Positions 28,512 through 37,711 of a DNA stretch of 64,000 bases are shown here, piece by piece (within the stretch, counting starts at the first letter, position 1; every line of letters begins with the position of its first letter). The stretch is from NCBI GenBank assembly GCA_902528175.1, contig CABZRN010000004.1:22277-86276 (forward strand), written 5' to 3'. The position numbers and the translations under genes are program-made. The notes under the pieces are model-generated. The model had not been told where the DNA came from. It searched no databases and was given only the letters and a program-made list of their open reading frames with translations. The stretch comes from an uncultured Pelagibacteraceae bacterium. GTDB taxonomy: Bacteria; Pseudomonadota; Alphaproteobacteria; Pelagibacterales; Pelagibacteraceae.

Positions 28512-29062
28512 TGAAACTTTTCATATTATTTTTTTTTCTTTTTTCTATAATAATCTCGAAGGCTAATTCTGATGTAACAGAAAGAGTGGTAAGCACATTA
28601 GAAAAATCAAATAATTACAATTTTAAATTTACTCAAAATATTAACGGAAAACTAGAAACAGGAAATTGTGTTTTGAAATTTAATAGAAAGATAAATTGTA
28701 GATATGACAATTCTAACAAAATTATTGTTTCTGATGGTAAAAATTTAATTATCAAAAATAATAACTCGGAAAATTTAAATTTTTACAAATTAGAAAATAC
28801 ATCATTTTATAAAGTCTTAGATAAAAATTTTTTGATTGAACAACTTAAAATCAAAAATATTAAGAAGGAAAATGATAGTTTGTTTATTAATCTAAACTAT
28901 CAAAATATCGATATAAAAGTTTTTTTTGATAAAGAAAAATTATACCTAAAAGGTTGGCAAACTACGGATATTTATAATAATTCTGTATATACCAAAATAT
29001 ACATTCAAGAGATAAATAAAGTTATTGACGAAAATTTGTTTAATATTAATGAATACAATTAA
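28511..29062 (+). CDS. lolA: LolA-like outer-membrane lipoprotein carrier protein
   Basis: The 183-aa periplasmic protein starts with a signal peptide (residues 1-20, ending SKANS). It shows the LolA arrangement of beta strands: NYNFKFTQNINGKLETGN near residue 37, CRYDNSNKIIVSDGKNLII, then an asparagine/lysine-rich middle and LKGWQTTDIYNNSVYTKIYI. LolA shuttles lipoproteins from LolCDE to LolB. Identity is supported by position directly after ftsK, a common order in alphaproteobacteria. Its stop overlaps the convergent GNAT gene by 4 bases. Confidence 0.85.
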   Translation: MKLFILFFFLFSIIISKANSDVTERVVSTLEKSNNYNFKFTQNINGKLETGNCVLKFNRKINCRYDNSNKIIVSDGKNLIIKNNNSENLNFYKLENTSFYKVLDKNFLIEQLKIKNIKKENDSLFINLNYQNIDIKVFFDKEKLYLKGWQTTDIYNNSVYTKIYIQEINKVIDENLFNINEYN

Positions 29063-29568
29063 CTTTCTAGTATATTGATATTCTCCTTTTTAAACACAGT
29101 CATTCCTCTCGCTATATAATTTTTTAAAGCATTAGGATGATCTAAAGTGCATGTGTGTAGCCAAACTCTTCTGATGTTTTTCTCAAAAGACTTTTTTATT
29201 GCCACGCTTAAAGCGTAACCACCAATTCCTTTTCCAATATATTCCTCTAACAATCCAAAATAAGAAATTTCGGTTTCTTGCAATTCAGGGTTATATAATA
29301 ATTCAAAAAAGCCTGCTAATTCTTCAGTCTCACAGATAATATAAGTCTCCAAGTTTTTATTTGAAATGTAATTTATCCATTTTTCATCTGACCAACTAAG
29401 TCTGTCTATCCATCTATGTTTTTTTCCAACTTGTTTATAAAAAAATTTGTTCAATTGAAAATCAGGTCTAATTTTTTTTACTAAATATTTGCTTTTATTT
29501 GTTGGATTAGTTTTAAGATTTTTTAAGTCTTTTAATTCTAGAAAATTTCTTTGCACAGGAATCATCAT
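29059..29568 (-). CDS. GNAT-family N-acetyltransferase
   Basis: The 169-aa protein has the GNAT acetyl-CoA pyrophosphate loop EEYIGKGIGGYALSVAIKK (Q/RxxGxG/A type) near residue 115, preceded by beta-4 ETEISYFGLL and followed by RRVWLHTCTLDHPNALKNYI, the usual 'N-x-ALxxYxxxG' helix. The substrate is not identifiable; similar small proteins acetylate amino groups of metabolites or proteins. It is the last gene of the minus-strand run behind the his operon and overlaps the HIT gene by 4 bases. Confidence 0.9.
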   Translation of the reverse strand: MMIPVQRNFLELKDLKNLKTNPTNKSKYLVKKIRPDFQLNKFFYKQVGKKHRWIDRLSWSDEKWINYISNKNLETYIICETEELAGFFELLYNPELQETEISYFGLLEEYIGKGIGGYALSVAIKKSFEKNIRRVWLHTCTLDHPNALKNYIARGMTVFKKENINILES

Positions 29569-29930
29569 TCCACCATTTTACCAACTTTTTCACCACCAAA
29601 AAGATGAAAATGTAAGTGAGGTACTTCTTGTCCACCGTTTTCACTTATATTTGCCAAAGCTCGATAGCCTTTTCCCGTATCGGATGAAATTTGCAATTTT
29701 TTTGCAACTAAATTTATCCCTTTTATCAACCCTGAAATCTCTTTTTCAGAGGCTTTAGATGCAAAATCATCTAGATCAATATATTTACCTTTTGGTATTA
29801 CCAACGCATGAATTTTTTTTTGAGGATTAATATCATAAAAAGATAAGACATGTTCATCTTCATAAATTTTTTTACAGGGTATTTCACCTCTTAAAATTTT
29901 TGCAAATATATTATTATCATCGTAAATCAT
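29565..29930 (-). CDS. HIT-family nucleotide-binding hydrolase (HinT-like)
   Basis: The 121-aa protein has NIFAKILRGEIPCKKIYEDE, FYDINPQKKIHALVIPKG and the histidine triad PHLHFHLFGGE near residue 105. HinT-type proteins hydrolyse adenosine phosphoramidates and aminoacyl-AMP. The position behind hisE and the small membrane protein, with 4-base overlaps on both sides, places it in the histidine operon transcript; HIT genes next to hisE/hisF are frequent in alphaproteobacteria. Confidence 0.95.
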   Translation of the reverse strand: MIYDDNNIFAKILRGEIPCKKIYEDEHVLSFYDINPQKKIHALVIPKGKYIDLDDFASKASEKEISGLIKGINLVAKKLQISSDTGKGYRALANISENGGQEVPHLHFHLFGGEKVGKMVE

Positions 29931-30271
29931 TCTATTATTTCAAGTTCGTTAATAATACTTACAATTTTCTTACCAACTAATACTGCATCTACCCTGGCGC
30001 ACTCATAGTAAGCAAACGAAGTTTCCTCTGCAATTTGCTTCATTTCTAAACATTTAGATTTGTTTTTAGTGTACAAATGTTCTTTTAATTCAGGTGGGTC
30101 TCCTAGATACATCATTAATCCTATAACCTCTCCTTCTCTCTCAACTCCTGCGCTTTCCTCAAGTATAGCTACCCTATCTCCTACACCAATTTCAAATTCT
30201 GTGAATGCAACATATCCTTTATAAATAACAAACCCTAAAATAGTAAAAAATATAATTTTTGCTATTCTCAT
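29927..30271 (-). CDS. Small membrane-anchored protein of unknown function
   Basis: The 114-aa protein has one N-terminal hydrophobic segment (IAKIIFFTILGFVIYKGYVA, about residues 3-22) and a soluble C-terminal part with GVGDRVAILEE, GEVIGLMMYLGDPPEL and two Cys (SKCLEM and YYECARVD). I recognise no family. It is placed between hisE (5-base gap) and the HIT gene (4-base overlap) and shares their strand, so it is translated with them. Confidence 0.75.
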   Translation of the reverse strand: MRIAKIIFFTILGFVIYKGYVAFTEFEIGVGDRVAILEESAGVEREGEVIGLMMYLGDPPELKEHLYTKNKSKCLEMKQIAEETSFAYYECARVDAVLVGKKIVSIINELEIIE

Positions 30272-30276
30272 AGTTG

Positions 30277-30549
30277 CTATTTCTTTCTACTTTTTAGTTC
30301 GGACATTACGTCTTCAATTTTGATGTCATTAGACTCTAAATATATAATTAAATGGTATAAAACATCTGCGGCCTCGTGAATTTTATTGCTATTTTTAGCT
30401 ACAGCTTCAACAAGTTCATTGATCTCTTCTAAAACTTTTTCTTTACTTAAATTTTTGTCTTTTAATAATTTATTTGTATATGAATCTTGAATTGGATTTT
30501 TTTTTCTTATTCTTGCGAGATTAATTAGGTCCTCTAAGACATTAAGCAT
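30277..30549 (-). CDS. hisE: Phosphoribosyl-ATP pyrophosphatase
   Basis: The 90-aa all-alpha MazG-like enzyme does step 2 of histidine synthesis. It has DSYTNKLLKDKNLSKEKVLE, EEINELVEAVAKNS (E-E-x2-E metal site) and HEAADVLYHLIIYLE, the EAaDxlYH signature. It is a stand-alone HisE; the HisI cyclohydrolase is not fused and not in this window. It follows hisF by one base. Confidence 0.95.
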   Translation of the reverse strand: MLNVLEDLINLARIRKKNPIQDSYTNKLLKDKNLSKEKVLEEINELVEAVAKNSNKIHEAADVLYHLIIYLESNDIKIEDVMSELKSRKK

Positions 30550-30550
30550 T

Positions 30551-31306
30551 TTAAATTCTAACAGGAATCCCTTTTGAATCCAAATATTCCTTTGCTTCTT
30601 TTATAGAGTGTTTTCCATAATGAAATATTGAGGCTGCGAGAACAGCGCTTGCTCTTCCTGATTTAATTCCCTCTAACAAATGATTAAGATTGCCAACTCC
30701 TCCAGAGGCAATCACTGGTATATTTACCTTGGATGATATTTTAGACATTAATTCAATATCATAACCAACTTGGGTCCCATCTCTGTCCATAGAGGTGACT
30801 AGTAATTCTCCAGCACCACACTCTTCCATTTTTTTTGCATATTCTATGGCATCTATGCCAGTGCTATTTCTTCCACCATGTGTGAATATTTCCCATTTTT
30901 TTCCATTCTGTTTTGCATCTATTGCAACTACAATGCATTGTGAACCAAATTTTTTTGAACTTTTCATAACTAATTTAGCGTCCTGAACAGCCGCAGTATT
31001 TATTGAAACTTTATCAGCACCACAATTAAGTAGTTTATTAATATCTTCTATACTTCTTATTCCACCACCAACAGTTAAAGGAACAAAACATTTCTTGGAG
31101 GTTTTTTCCACTACTTCATATATTGTGTCTCTATTTTCGTTTGAAGCAGTAATATCAAGAAAGCAAATTTCATCTGCTCCACCATCACTATAGATTTTTG
31201 CTTGTTCGACTGGATCACCTGCATCCTTTAAATTGACAAAATTAATACCTTTTACAACACGTCCATTCTTTACATCTAAACAAGGTATAATTCGATTTTT
31301 AAGCAT
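30551..31306 (-). CDS. hisF: Imidazole glycerol phosphate synthase, cyclase subunit
   Basis: The 251-aa TIM barrel forms the HisHF complex and makes IGP and AICAR; the AICAR enters PurH. Both catalytic Asp are seen: [11 protein letters not shown] near residue 11 and VAIDAKQNG near 130. [24 protein letters not shown] and [13 protein letters not shown] are phosphate-binding loops. Length is typical. It overlaps hisA by 8 bases. Confidence 0.97.
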   Translation of the reverse strand: MLKNRIIPCLDVKNGRVVKGINFVNLKDAGDPVEQAKIYSDGGADEICFLDITASNENRDTIYEVVEKTSKKCFVPLTVGGGIRSIEDINKLLNCGADKVSINTAAVQDAKLVMKSSKKFGSQCIVVAIDAKQNGKKWEIFTHGGRNSTGIDAIEYAKKMEECGAGELLVTSMDRDGTQVGYDIELMSKISSKVNIPVIASGGVGNLNHLLEGIKSGRASAVLAASIFHYGKHSIKEAKEYLDSKGIPVRI

Positions 31307-32015
31307 CTTCTTTAACTAACTCCTCCAGTTTAATATCACCATCATAAATAGCTTTACCAACTATTATACCTTCAATATTTTTCAAACTCTTCGCTTTTTT
31401 AACATCGTTAATTGATGAAACACCACCAGAGATTATCACCGGACTATTTGAAATATTTGCAACTTTTGATGTTTCATCAAAATTTGGGCTTTCTTTGGTT
31501 CCATCTCTATTTATGTCTGTAAAAATTAGTCTACTGACACCATAATTATTTATCTCTTTTAAAAATTCTAATGTTGACATATTTGAGCTTTCTTTCCATC
31601 CAGATACTGAGAGTTTCCCATCCTTTGCGTCTAAACCAAGAGCAATCTTTCCAGGAAATTTTAAGCAGGCATCCTTTAAAAAATTTTTGTCTTTAATAGC
31701 GGCACTTCCAAGAATAATTTTTTCCACACCTACATCTAGATATTTTTGAACACTTTCGAAATTTCTAATACCTCCACCTATCTCTACTTTGAGATTAGAC
31801 TTTTTCACAATCTCTTGAATAATGTCAATATTGACCGTCCTACCTGTTAAAGCCCCATCCAAATCAACAATATGTAAGTTTTTAAATCCATGATCTTTGT
31901 AGCTGCTAGCCTGATCTACTGGAGAGTTCTCGTATACTGTTTTATTGTCAAAATCACCTTTAACTAAGCGCACACATTTTTTATCTTTAATATCTATGGC
32001 TGGAAAAATTTTCAT
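31299..32015 (-). CDS. hisA: ProFAR isomerase
   Basis: The 238-aa TIM barrel is the homologue of HisF and catalyses the fourth step of histidine synthesis. It has [20 protein letters not shown] with catalytic Asp8, [38 protein letters not shown] (second Asp, then Trp) and [14 protein letters not shown]. It is coupled upstream to a methyltransferase-like gene by a 4-base overlap, an unusual insertion between hisH and hisA. Confidence 0.97.
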   Translation of the reverse strand: MKIFPAIDIKDKKCVRLVKGDFDNKTVYENSPVDQASSYKDHGFKNLHIVDLDGALTGRTVNIDIIQEIVKKSNLKVEIGGGIRNFESVQKYLDVGVEKIILGSAAIKDKNFLKDACLKFPGKIALGLDAKDGKLSVSGWKESSNMSTLEFLKEINNYGVSRLIFTDINRDGTKESPNFDETSKVANISNSPVIISGGVSSINDVKKAKSLKNIEGIIVGKAIYDGDIKLEELVKEDA

Positions 32016-32641
32016 GTTTTTTTACAAATAAAGATGTCTTGTTCAATTTCCCATAAAAAATTATTTTCTTTACACCAATCAACTAAAGTATTTTTATTAG
32101 GATAATTTTGAAAATTACCTTGAAAAAGTCTTATATCGTCTATTAAAACCACTATTTTTTCAAAATTTGCTAAATACTTTTTAATTATTTCTAACTCATT
32201 TAGAATTGGTGTTGCTGTATTTTCGTTACCAAAAGTTTCTGTATTTTTTAAGTGATCCTGACATAAGTGTGCATCTAAATAAATACAAACATTTTTAAAA
32301 TTTAAATTTTTTGAAATTACTTTATCAAGAAGATCTTCACTTTTACCATTTAAGATCTCAACATTTTTAAAGTTTTTAAGTATATTATTTGAGGTTTCAA
32401 ACAAATTTTTATCTGCCTCAATAGAAATTGTTTTTTTTGATATTTTTGACAATAATTTGGTAGTTTCTCCATAATAAGTACCAGTCTCAATCCATAAACT
32501 GTCCTTCAAATTATTATTCATTAAAATTTGATGCTTTATAGCATCAGGCGAAGGTGGTGAGAAATTTCTGGCTCTCCAGTTTTTAAAAGATTTTCTATTT
32601 TTAAGAGACCAGATAAAATATTTTATGCTTCTAAATTTCAT
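32012..32641 (-). CDS. SAM-dependent methyltransferase-like protein inserted in the his operon
   Basis: The 209-aa protein has a Rossmann-type SAM motif LWIETGTYYGETTKLL near residue 50, the acidic strand TISIEADKNLFE, then VEILNGKSEDLL, CIYLDAHLCQDH and ATPILNELEIIKKYL. These resemble small methyltransferases often found in polysaccharide or lipid clusters (D-A-H ... E-L-x-x-I). It has no known part in histidine synthesis. It lies exactly between hisH (no gap) and hisA (4-base overlap), so it is translated from the same mRNA. Confidence 0.8.
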   Translation of the reverse strand: MKFRSIKYFIWSLKNRKSFKNWRARNFSPPSPDAIKHQILMNNNLKDSLWIETGTYYGETTKLLSKISKKTISIEADKNLFETSNNILKNFKNVEILNGKSEDLLDKVISKNLNFKNVCIYLDAHLCQDHLKNTETFGNENTATPILNELEIIKKYLANFEKIVVLIDDIRLFQGNFQNYPNKNTLVDWCKENNFLWEIEQDIFICKKT

Positions 32642-33268
32642 TTACAAGTTTATAAAATTGTCGATAATTTTTAATCCAATCTTATCACTCTTTTCTGGGT
32701 GAAATTGTGTTCCGAAAATATTATCTTTCTCTACAGCGCAAACATGATTTGACGAATAGTTAGTTGTTGCTGAAACAATATTTTTATCGTTGGGCACAAA
32801 TTCGTAACTATGCACAAAATACATATGTGATTTATCTTTTATATCTTTAAAAATTCTACTGTCCTTCAAAATATTAATTTCATTCCAACCTATATGGGGT
32901 AATTTGTATTTTCCATTTTGATTATCTATTTTTGTAACCTTTCCAGAAATCCAACCAAGTCCTTTTGTTTCGACTTCCTCATATCCAGTATCAGCAAACA
33001 TTTGTAAACCAACACAAATTCCTAATAATGGTTTTTTGTTGTTGATCGCAAATTCATTTAAAGTTTCAACTAGACCATTAATACCTTTTAAAGCATCAGT
33101 GCAGCTTTTGAATGAACCCTGGCCTGGTAATACAACTTTATCACTTGATTTTATTTTATTAATGTCTGATGTGATCTCAATTTTTACTTTATCCTTAGCT
33201 ACTTCTTTAAATGAGTTTATGACAGAACTTATGTTCCCAGATTTGTAATCAACAATTGCTACGTTCAT
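32642..33268 (-). CDS. hisH: Imidazole glycerol phosphate synthase, glutaminase subunit
   Basis: The 208-aa class I glutamine amidotransferase supplies ammonia to HisF. The nucleophile Cys is in LLGICVGLQMFADTGYEE near residue 80, and the His-Glu pair is in GTQFHPEKSDKIG near residue 187. VVLPGQGSFKSC is the oxyanion-strand region. It follows hisB by 6 bases. Its normal neighbour hisA is displaced by the methyltransferase-like gene. Confidence 0.97.
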   Translation of the reverse strand: MNVAIVDYKSGNISSVINSFKEVAKDKVKIEITSDINKIKSSDKVVLPGQGSFKSCTDALKGINGLVETLNEFAINNKKPLLGICVGLQMFADTGYEEVETKGLGWISGKVTKIDNQNGKYKLPHIGWNEINILKDSRIFKDIKDKSHMYFVHSYEFVPNDKNIVSATTNYSSNHVCAVEKDNIFGTQFHPEKSDKIGLKIIDNFINL

Positions 33269-33274
33269 TAATTC

Positions 33275-33865
33275 TTATAAAGAACCTTTAGTCGATGGTA
33301 TTACGTTCTTGTTTCGTGGGTCAATTTCAAGCGCACTTCTTAAAGATCTTGCTAAGCCTTTAAAACAAGACTCCACTTTGTGGTGACTATTGTCACCGTA
33401 TAAATTTTCTATGTGTAATGTTATACCTGCTGCTTGTGAAAATGCTTGAAACCACTCTTTAAATAATTCAGTATCCATTTCACCAAGCTTTTCTACCTTT
33501 AAATCTACTTTCCAAATTAAGTAAGGTCTATTAGAAACATCTAAAGCAACTCTTGTAAGGGTTTCATCCATTGGTATCATTGCATGTGCGTACCTCTTAA
33601 TGCCTACAAATTTTTTTGATGCTTTTTTTAAACATTCACCAATTGCAATACCTGTATCTTCTGTTGTGTGATGAAGATCAATATGTGTGTCTCCTTTTGC
33701 TTTTACTTTTAAATCAATTGAGGAGTGCTTAGATAACTGTTCTAACATGTGGTCTAAAAAACCAATGCCTGTTTCTATTTTGAACTTCCCCTTACCATCG
33801 ATGTTTATAGCTACATCGATCTTGGTTTCTTTGGTTTTTCTACTTATCTCTGCTTTTCGCTTCAT
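33275..33865 (-). CDS. hisB: Imidazoleglycerol-phosphate dehydratase
   Basis: This 196-aa protein is a monofunctional HisB without the phosphatase domain. It shows the two metal-site repeats of the family: [17 protein letters not shown] with [19 protein letters not shown], then the second-half [34 protein letters not shown] is the strand between them. It heads the minus-strand his operon and is divergent from hslV across 90 bases. Confidence 0.97.
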   Translation of the reverse strand: MKRKAEISRKTKETKIDVAINIDGKGKFKIETGIGFLDHMLEQLSKHSSIDLKVKAKGDTHIDLHHTTEDTGIAIGECLKKASKKFVGIKRYAHAMIPMDETLTRVALDVSNRPYLIWKVDLKVEKLGEMDTELFKEWFQAFSQAAGITLHIENLYGDNSHHKVESCFKGLARSLRSALEIDPRNKNVIPSTKGSL

Positions 33866-33920
33866 ATTTAGAAAGATATATATGCATTATCTGCCGATAT
33901 CAATAACAGTTAATTTAACA

Positions 33921-33948
33921 CTTGAACATTTAAAATTAATATCCATTT
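33921..33948 (+). promoter_or_regulatory. Possible heat-shock (RpoH-type) promoter of hslVU
   Basis: CTTGAA at 33921-33926 is followed after 14 bases by ATCCATTT at 33941-33948. This resembles the sigma-32 layout (CTTGAA, then CCCCAT-like). The downstream element ends 7 bases before the hslV ATG, so a transcript would start at or next to the AUG and be nearly leaderless. In an AT-rich region the match may be chance, but the gene it precedes is a heat-shock protease. Confidence 0.4.
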
Positions 33949-33955
33949 AACTGAA

Positions 33956-34471
33956 ATGACAACAATAGTACTAATAAGAAAACATAATGACGTAGTTGTG
34001 GCAAGTGATGGTCAAGTAAGTATGGGAAATACAGTGATCAAAAGTAATGCTAATAAAGTTCGTAAGATTGAGAAAAGAAATGTGATCGCTGGTTTTGCTG
34101 GGTCAACAGCTGATGCATTAACTTTATTTGAAAGATTAGAAGCTAAACTTGAAAAACACGCAGGAAATTTAACAAGAGCTGCTGTTGAATTAGCTAAGGA
34201 TTGGAGAACAGACAAATACTTAAGAAGATTGGAAGCGCTTATGGCGATTGGTGATAAAGAAAAAAGTTTTATTATTTCAGGCACAGGTGACGTACTAGAG
34301 CCTGAAGGGGATGTTATAGGAATTGGTTCAGGTGGGAATTATGCATTAGCTGCGGCAAAAGTATTAATGGATACAGAATTGAAAGCTGAAGAAGTTGCGA
34401 AAAAGGCGATACAGGTTGCAGCTGATATCTGTGTGTTTACAAATCACAATATAAAAGTTGAAAAAATTTAA
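33956..34471 (+). CDS. hslV: ATP-dependent protease subunit HslV
   Basis: The 171-aa proteasome-like peptidase forms two stacked hexamers with HslU caps. After Met removal the catalytic Thr1 is exposed (MTTIVLIRK). Other motifs: [40 protein letters not shown] (with Lys33 equivalent), and [17 protein letters not shown]. It is divergent from hisB and its stop overlaps the hslU start by one base (TAATG). Confidence 0.97.
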   Translation: MTTIVLIRKHNDVVVASDGQVSMGNTVIKSNANKVRKIEKRNVIAGFAGSTADALTLFERLEAKLEKHAGNLTRAAVELAKDWRTDKYLRRLEALMAIGDKEKSFIISGTGDVLEPEGDVIGIGSGGNYALAAAKVLMDTELKAEEVAKKAIQVAADICVFTNHNIKVEKI

Positions 34472-35835
34472 TGGAAAAGTCTAACATAAAAACATTCCCA
34501 AAAAAAACAGAGAAAAAAAATGAAAACCATATTGACTCGTTATCACCAAGAGAAATTGTTTCTGAGTTAGATAGATACGTTGTTGGTCAAAATAAAGCTA
34601 AAAGAGCTGTTGCTATTGCATTAAGAAATAGATGGAGAAGACAAGCTTTAACGGGAGATATGAGAGATGAAGTGCTCCCTAAAAATATATTAATGATTGG
34701 ACCAACAGGAGTTGGTAAGACGGAAATATCTAGAAGACTATCAAAATTAGCTGAGGCACCTTTTGTAAAAGTTGAAGCTACAAGATTTACTGAAGTTGGA
34801 TACGTTGGACGAGACGTTGAACAAATTATCAGAGACTTACTTGAAATAGCTATTGCAATGGAAAAGGTTAAAAAAAGAAAAGAAGTGCACGCGAAGGCTC
34901 AAAAATTAGCTGAGGAGAGAGTATTGGATGCTTTAGTCGGAAATAAAGCATCTGTAGCTACTAGAGAGAGCTTTAGAAAAAGATTAAGAAACGGAGACCT
35001 AGACGATAACGAAATAGAAATTGCAACTAACGAGTCTAGCAACATGCCCAGTTTTGAAATACCGGGGATGCCAGGTGCCAATATTGGAATGATAAATATT
35101 GGTGACATGCTAGGTAAATCAATGGGCGGTAAAACAAAAAAGAAAAAAATGACAGTTAAAGAATCTCACGATATTTTACTTAATGAAGAAGCAGACAAAT
35201 TAATTGAGCAAGATAAAATAATAAAATCTGCAAAAAATGTTACCGAAAACAATGGTATAGTTTTCTTAGATGAAATAGACAAAATTTCAGGTAGAACCGA
35301 CAGAGTTGGCGGAGATGTTTCAAGAGAAGGTGTTCAAAGAGACCTACTTCCATTAATCGAGGGTACTACAGTTAGCACAAAATACGGACCTGTTAAAACT
35401 GATCATATTTTGTTCGTTGCATCTGGAGCATTTCAATTGGCTAAACCATCAGACTTATTACCTGAACTTCAAGGTAGGTTGCCAATTAGAGTAGAATTAG
35501 ATGCGCTAACAAGTGAAGATTTCAAAAGAATTTTGAAAGAACCAGATAATAGTTTAATCAAACAATACAAAGCATTGCTTAAAACTGAAAATGTCGACCT
35601 AGAATTTTCTGAAGACGGCATCGAAACCATTGCTAATCTTGCAACTGAGGTTAATTCATCTGTAGAAAATATTGGCGCAAGAAGACTTCATACAATAATC
35701 GAGAGAATACTTGACGAAATTAGTTTCACAGCAACAGACAGATCTGGAGAAAAAATTATAATAGACTCTAAATACGTTAATGAAAATCTTGGACAGTTGG
35801 TAAAAGATAACGATTTGTCTAAATTTATTCTTTAA
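34471..35835 (+). CDS. hslU: ATP-dependent protease ATPase subunit HslU
   Basis: The 454-aa AAA+ unfoldase has the family start [17 protein letters not shown] near residue 24, Walker [16 protein letters not shown], then [17 protein letters not shown] (the pore-loop GYVG). Walker B is [13 protein letters not shown], followed by sensor region [19 protein letters not shown] and [12 protein letters not shown]. The I-domain insert lies around residues 130-230 with a Met/Gly-rich part. It has a 20-residue Lys/Asn-rich N-terminal extension compared with E. coli. The end overlaps the Smr gene by 11 bases. Confidence 0.97.
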   Translation: MEKSNIKTFPKKTEKKNENHIDSLSPREIVSELDRYVVGQNKAKRAVAIALRNRWRRQALTGDMRDEVLPKNILMIGPTGVGKTEISRRLSKLAEAPFVKVEATRFTEVGYVGRDVEQIIRDLLEIAIAMEKVKKRKEVHAKAQKLAEERVLDALVGNKASVATRESFRKRLRNGDLDDNEIEIATNESSNMPSFEIPGMPGANIGMINIGDMLGKSMGGKTKKKKMTVKESHDILLNEEADKLIEQDKIIKSAKNVTENNGIVFLDEIDKISGRTDRVGGDVSREGVQRDLLPLIEGTTVSTKYGPVKTDHILFVASGAFQLAKPSDLLPELQGRLPIRVELDALTSEDFKRILKEPDNSLIKQYKALLKTENVDLEFSEDGIETIANLATEVNSSVENIGARRLHTIIERILDEISFTATDRSGEKIIIDSKYVNENLGQLVKDNDLSKFIL

Positions 35836-36238
35836 CTTTAAGAAATAGAGTAAAGTATCCTAAATTTTTATTATCTACGTTATCCTCAATTTTTTTGATA
35901 AACCTCATTAACTCAGAATTAAATTTAATAAACTCAGGAACCGAATATTTTAGAATACTCAAATCTTTTGATTGATAAGGATTTTGTTCAACTCTAGATC
36001 TTAGTCCCTTTCCAGTAATTATGTTTAGTTTTTCAATTTTTTTTTCGTAGCAATTTATTATGAATTTTTCAATTCTTCTATTTGCTTGGTCTAGAGAAAA
36101 ACCATGAAGATCTATCGTCGACTCTTTTTTTTTATACTTGGGCTCTTTATAAATTGTATCTTTATTGTAAAGCTTATCTTTCCCTTCAACAAAGTCTTTC
36201 CAAGTTTTTAAATCTTTTTTAGATAACTTTTTATTCAA
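35825..36238 (-). CDS. Smr-domain protein (possible nicking endonuclease)
   Basis: The 137-aa protein has a charged N-terminus and a C-terminal Smr (small MutS-related) domain with [20 protein letters not shown] near residue 40 and [12 protein letters not shown], the TGKG variant of the HGKG motif. Stand-alone Smr proteins can have endonuclease activity on DNA or RNA. The position behind the Tim44-like gene (no gap) is common in alphaproteobacteria. Confidence 0.9.
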   Translation of the reverse strand: MNKKLSKKDLKTWKDFVEGKDKLYNKDTIYKEPKYKKKESTIDLHGFSLDQANRRIEKFIINCYEKKIEKLNIITGKGLRSRVEQNPYQSKDLSILKYSVPEFIKFNSELMRFIKKIEDNVDNKNLGYFTLFLKVKE

Positions 36239-36826
36239 TTAAATATTTGTTTCAATCAATGCCCAATTTGGATCATTTGATTTCACATTTTTAGAAAATT
36301 TCCAAGTATCGTAAACTTTTTTAACTTTTTCTGGATCACCGGCTATTATTTTAGAATTTTTATCTTTAACACATGAAATGATTTCACTCACAAAGTCTAC
36401 AGTAACTTCAAGGAAATTTCCGTTCCTTTCGTGATTTTTAATCTCAGCTGAATTTATTCCTATAAAAGTTGTTTCAGAAATATTACCTTGTTTTTCTCTT
36501 TCTTTAACTGCTGTCTCAAATTGATTGAAAACATTTTTTTCTAGAAGATTTTTAATACTCTTTAAGTTGCCCTTTGAAAAATCAGTTATAATATTCTCAT
36601 ACGCAATTTTTGCACCTGATAAAAATTCCGTTTTAGCTTTATCATCAAAGACATCAAAATTTGTTTTTTTGACTGTATTAACATTAGGGAATTCGTGAGG
36701 GAAGCTTTGTGTTATATCCTCCTCAAAACCAGATTTCTTGCCCAATATACCTCTTAGTCTCAAAAAGATAAAACCTGCAATCATGGCCAAAAGTATAATA
36801 TCTATGTATTCAAAGCTATTACTCAT
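36239..36826 (-). CDS. Tim44-like membrane-anchored protein
   Basis: The 195-aa protein has one N-terminal transmembrane segment (IDIILLAMIAGFIFLRLRGIL, residues 8-28), ending in the RLRxxLG motif of bacterial Tim44/TimA proteins. The C-terminal two thirds form the Tim44 fold: AKTEFLSGAKIAYENIITDF, LKNLLEKNVFNQFETAVKE, then a VDFVSEIIS strand and VYDTWKFSKNVKSNDPNW. In alphaproteobacteria it is inner-membrane bound and probably links to proteins in transit. It is divergent from fxsA by 58 bases. Confidence 0.9.
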   Translation of the reverse strand: MSNSFEYIDIILLAMIAGFIFLRLRGILGKKSGFEEDITQSFPHEFPNVNTVKKTNFDVFDDKAKTEFLSGAKIAYENIITDFSKGNLKSIKNLLEKNVFNQFETAVKEREKQGNISETTFIGINSAEIKNHERNGNFLEVTVDFVSEIISCVKDKNSKIIAGDPEKVKKVYDTWKFSKNVKSNDPNWALIETNI

Positions 36827-36884
36827 ATTAATATAATATTTACTCTATTGCTTAATTTCAACTAGCAAATTAGATTAATGACAA

Positions 36885-37289
36885 ATGAACACACTTTTAT
36901 TAATTATTTTATTAGTTCCTCTTATTGAAATATACCTTTTTATACAAATTGGTGGCCAAATAGGAGCTTTTAACACAATTCTTATAATTCTTCTAACTGC
37001 AGTAATTGGTATATATTTTGTAAGATTACAAGGTTTAAACACTTTGAGATCAGGTGTTACCCAATTTTATAGAAACCGAATACCTATTTATGAAATGATG
37101 TCTGGAGCTGCTTTAGCTGTGGCAGCCTTACTCTTAATTATACCTGGATTTGCAACAGACGTTCTTGGTTTTCTATTAATTCTTCCATTTACCAGAAATT
37201 TAATTTTTAAATATTTAGGTAAAAAATATACAAAAGGAAGAGTTAAAGATGATTTGATAGAAGGCGAATATGAGGATAAGGATAAATAA
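36885..37289 (+). CDS. fxsA: FxsA-family cytoplasmic membrane protein
   Basis: The 134-aa protein has three hydrophobic segments: LLIILLVPLIEIYLFIQIGG, FNTILIILLTAVIGIYFVR and GAALAVAALLLIIPGFATDVL. The IEIYLFIQIGG, RLQGLN and PGFATDVLGFLLILPFTR pieces are typical of FxsA. FxsA overproduction relieves phage exclusion in E. coli, but its normal role is unknown. It overlaps secB by one base (TAATG). Confidence 0.93.
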   Translation: MNTLLLIILLVPLIEIYLFIQIGGQIGAFNTILIILLTAVIGIYFVRLQGLNTLRSGVTQFYRNRIPIYEMMSGAALAVAALLLIIPGFATDVLGFLLILPFTRNLIFKYLGKKYTKGRVKDDLIEGEYEDKDK

Positions 37290-37711
37290 TGGAAAAAAAT
37301 TATAGAATTCTTGGAGAATTTATTAAAGATATTTCGGCTAAAACAAAAGATGTTGAAACTTATATATACACTAAAGAAAATATCTCAAAATTTAAATTAT
37401 TTATTGATATCAGTACTAAGCCTCTTAAAAATAAGATGGCTGAAGTTTCAATAACAACAAAATTTAAAGAAGCTGACGATAATCAGAAAAATAGTTATTT
37501 TGAAATGATATATGCGGTAATTGTAAAAATTGATGAAGACGTAAACACCAAAGAAGTTCTAGAGCCTATATTTTTAAAAAGAATACCTACAGAAGTTTAT
37601 CCTAAAATTGAAAAAATTTTTTTAGACTTACTCAACCATTCAGGTTATCCAAACGTTAAATTTGAGAGCAAAGTAGACTTCAACGAGCTATATAAGAAAA
37701 GAGAAAATTAA
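37289..37711 (+). CDS. secB: Protein-export chaperone SecB
   Basis: The 140-aa tetrameric chaperone keeps preproteins unfolded for SecA. Motifs: YRILGEFIKDISAKTKDVE near the N-terminus, KLFIDISTKPLKNKMAEVSI, then FEMIYAVIVKIDEDVN and a central divergent helix, KIEKIFLDLLNHSGYPNVKF. The order dnaQ-secB-fxsA-tim44 around oriC is conserved in alphaproteobacteria. It overlaps dnaQ tail to tail by 4 bases. Confidence 0.94.
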   Translation: MEKNYRILGEFIKDISAKTKDVETYIYTKENISKFKLFIDISTKPLKNKMAEVSITTKFKEADDNQKNSYFEMIYAVIVKIDEDVNTKEVLEPIFLKRIPTEVYPKIEKIFLDLLNHSGYPNVKFESKVDFNELYKKREN

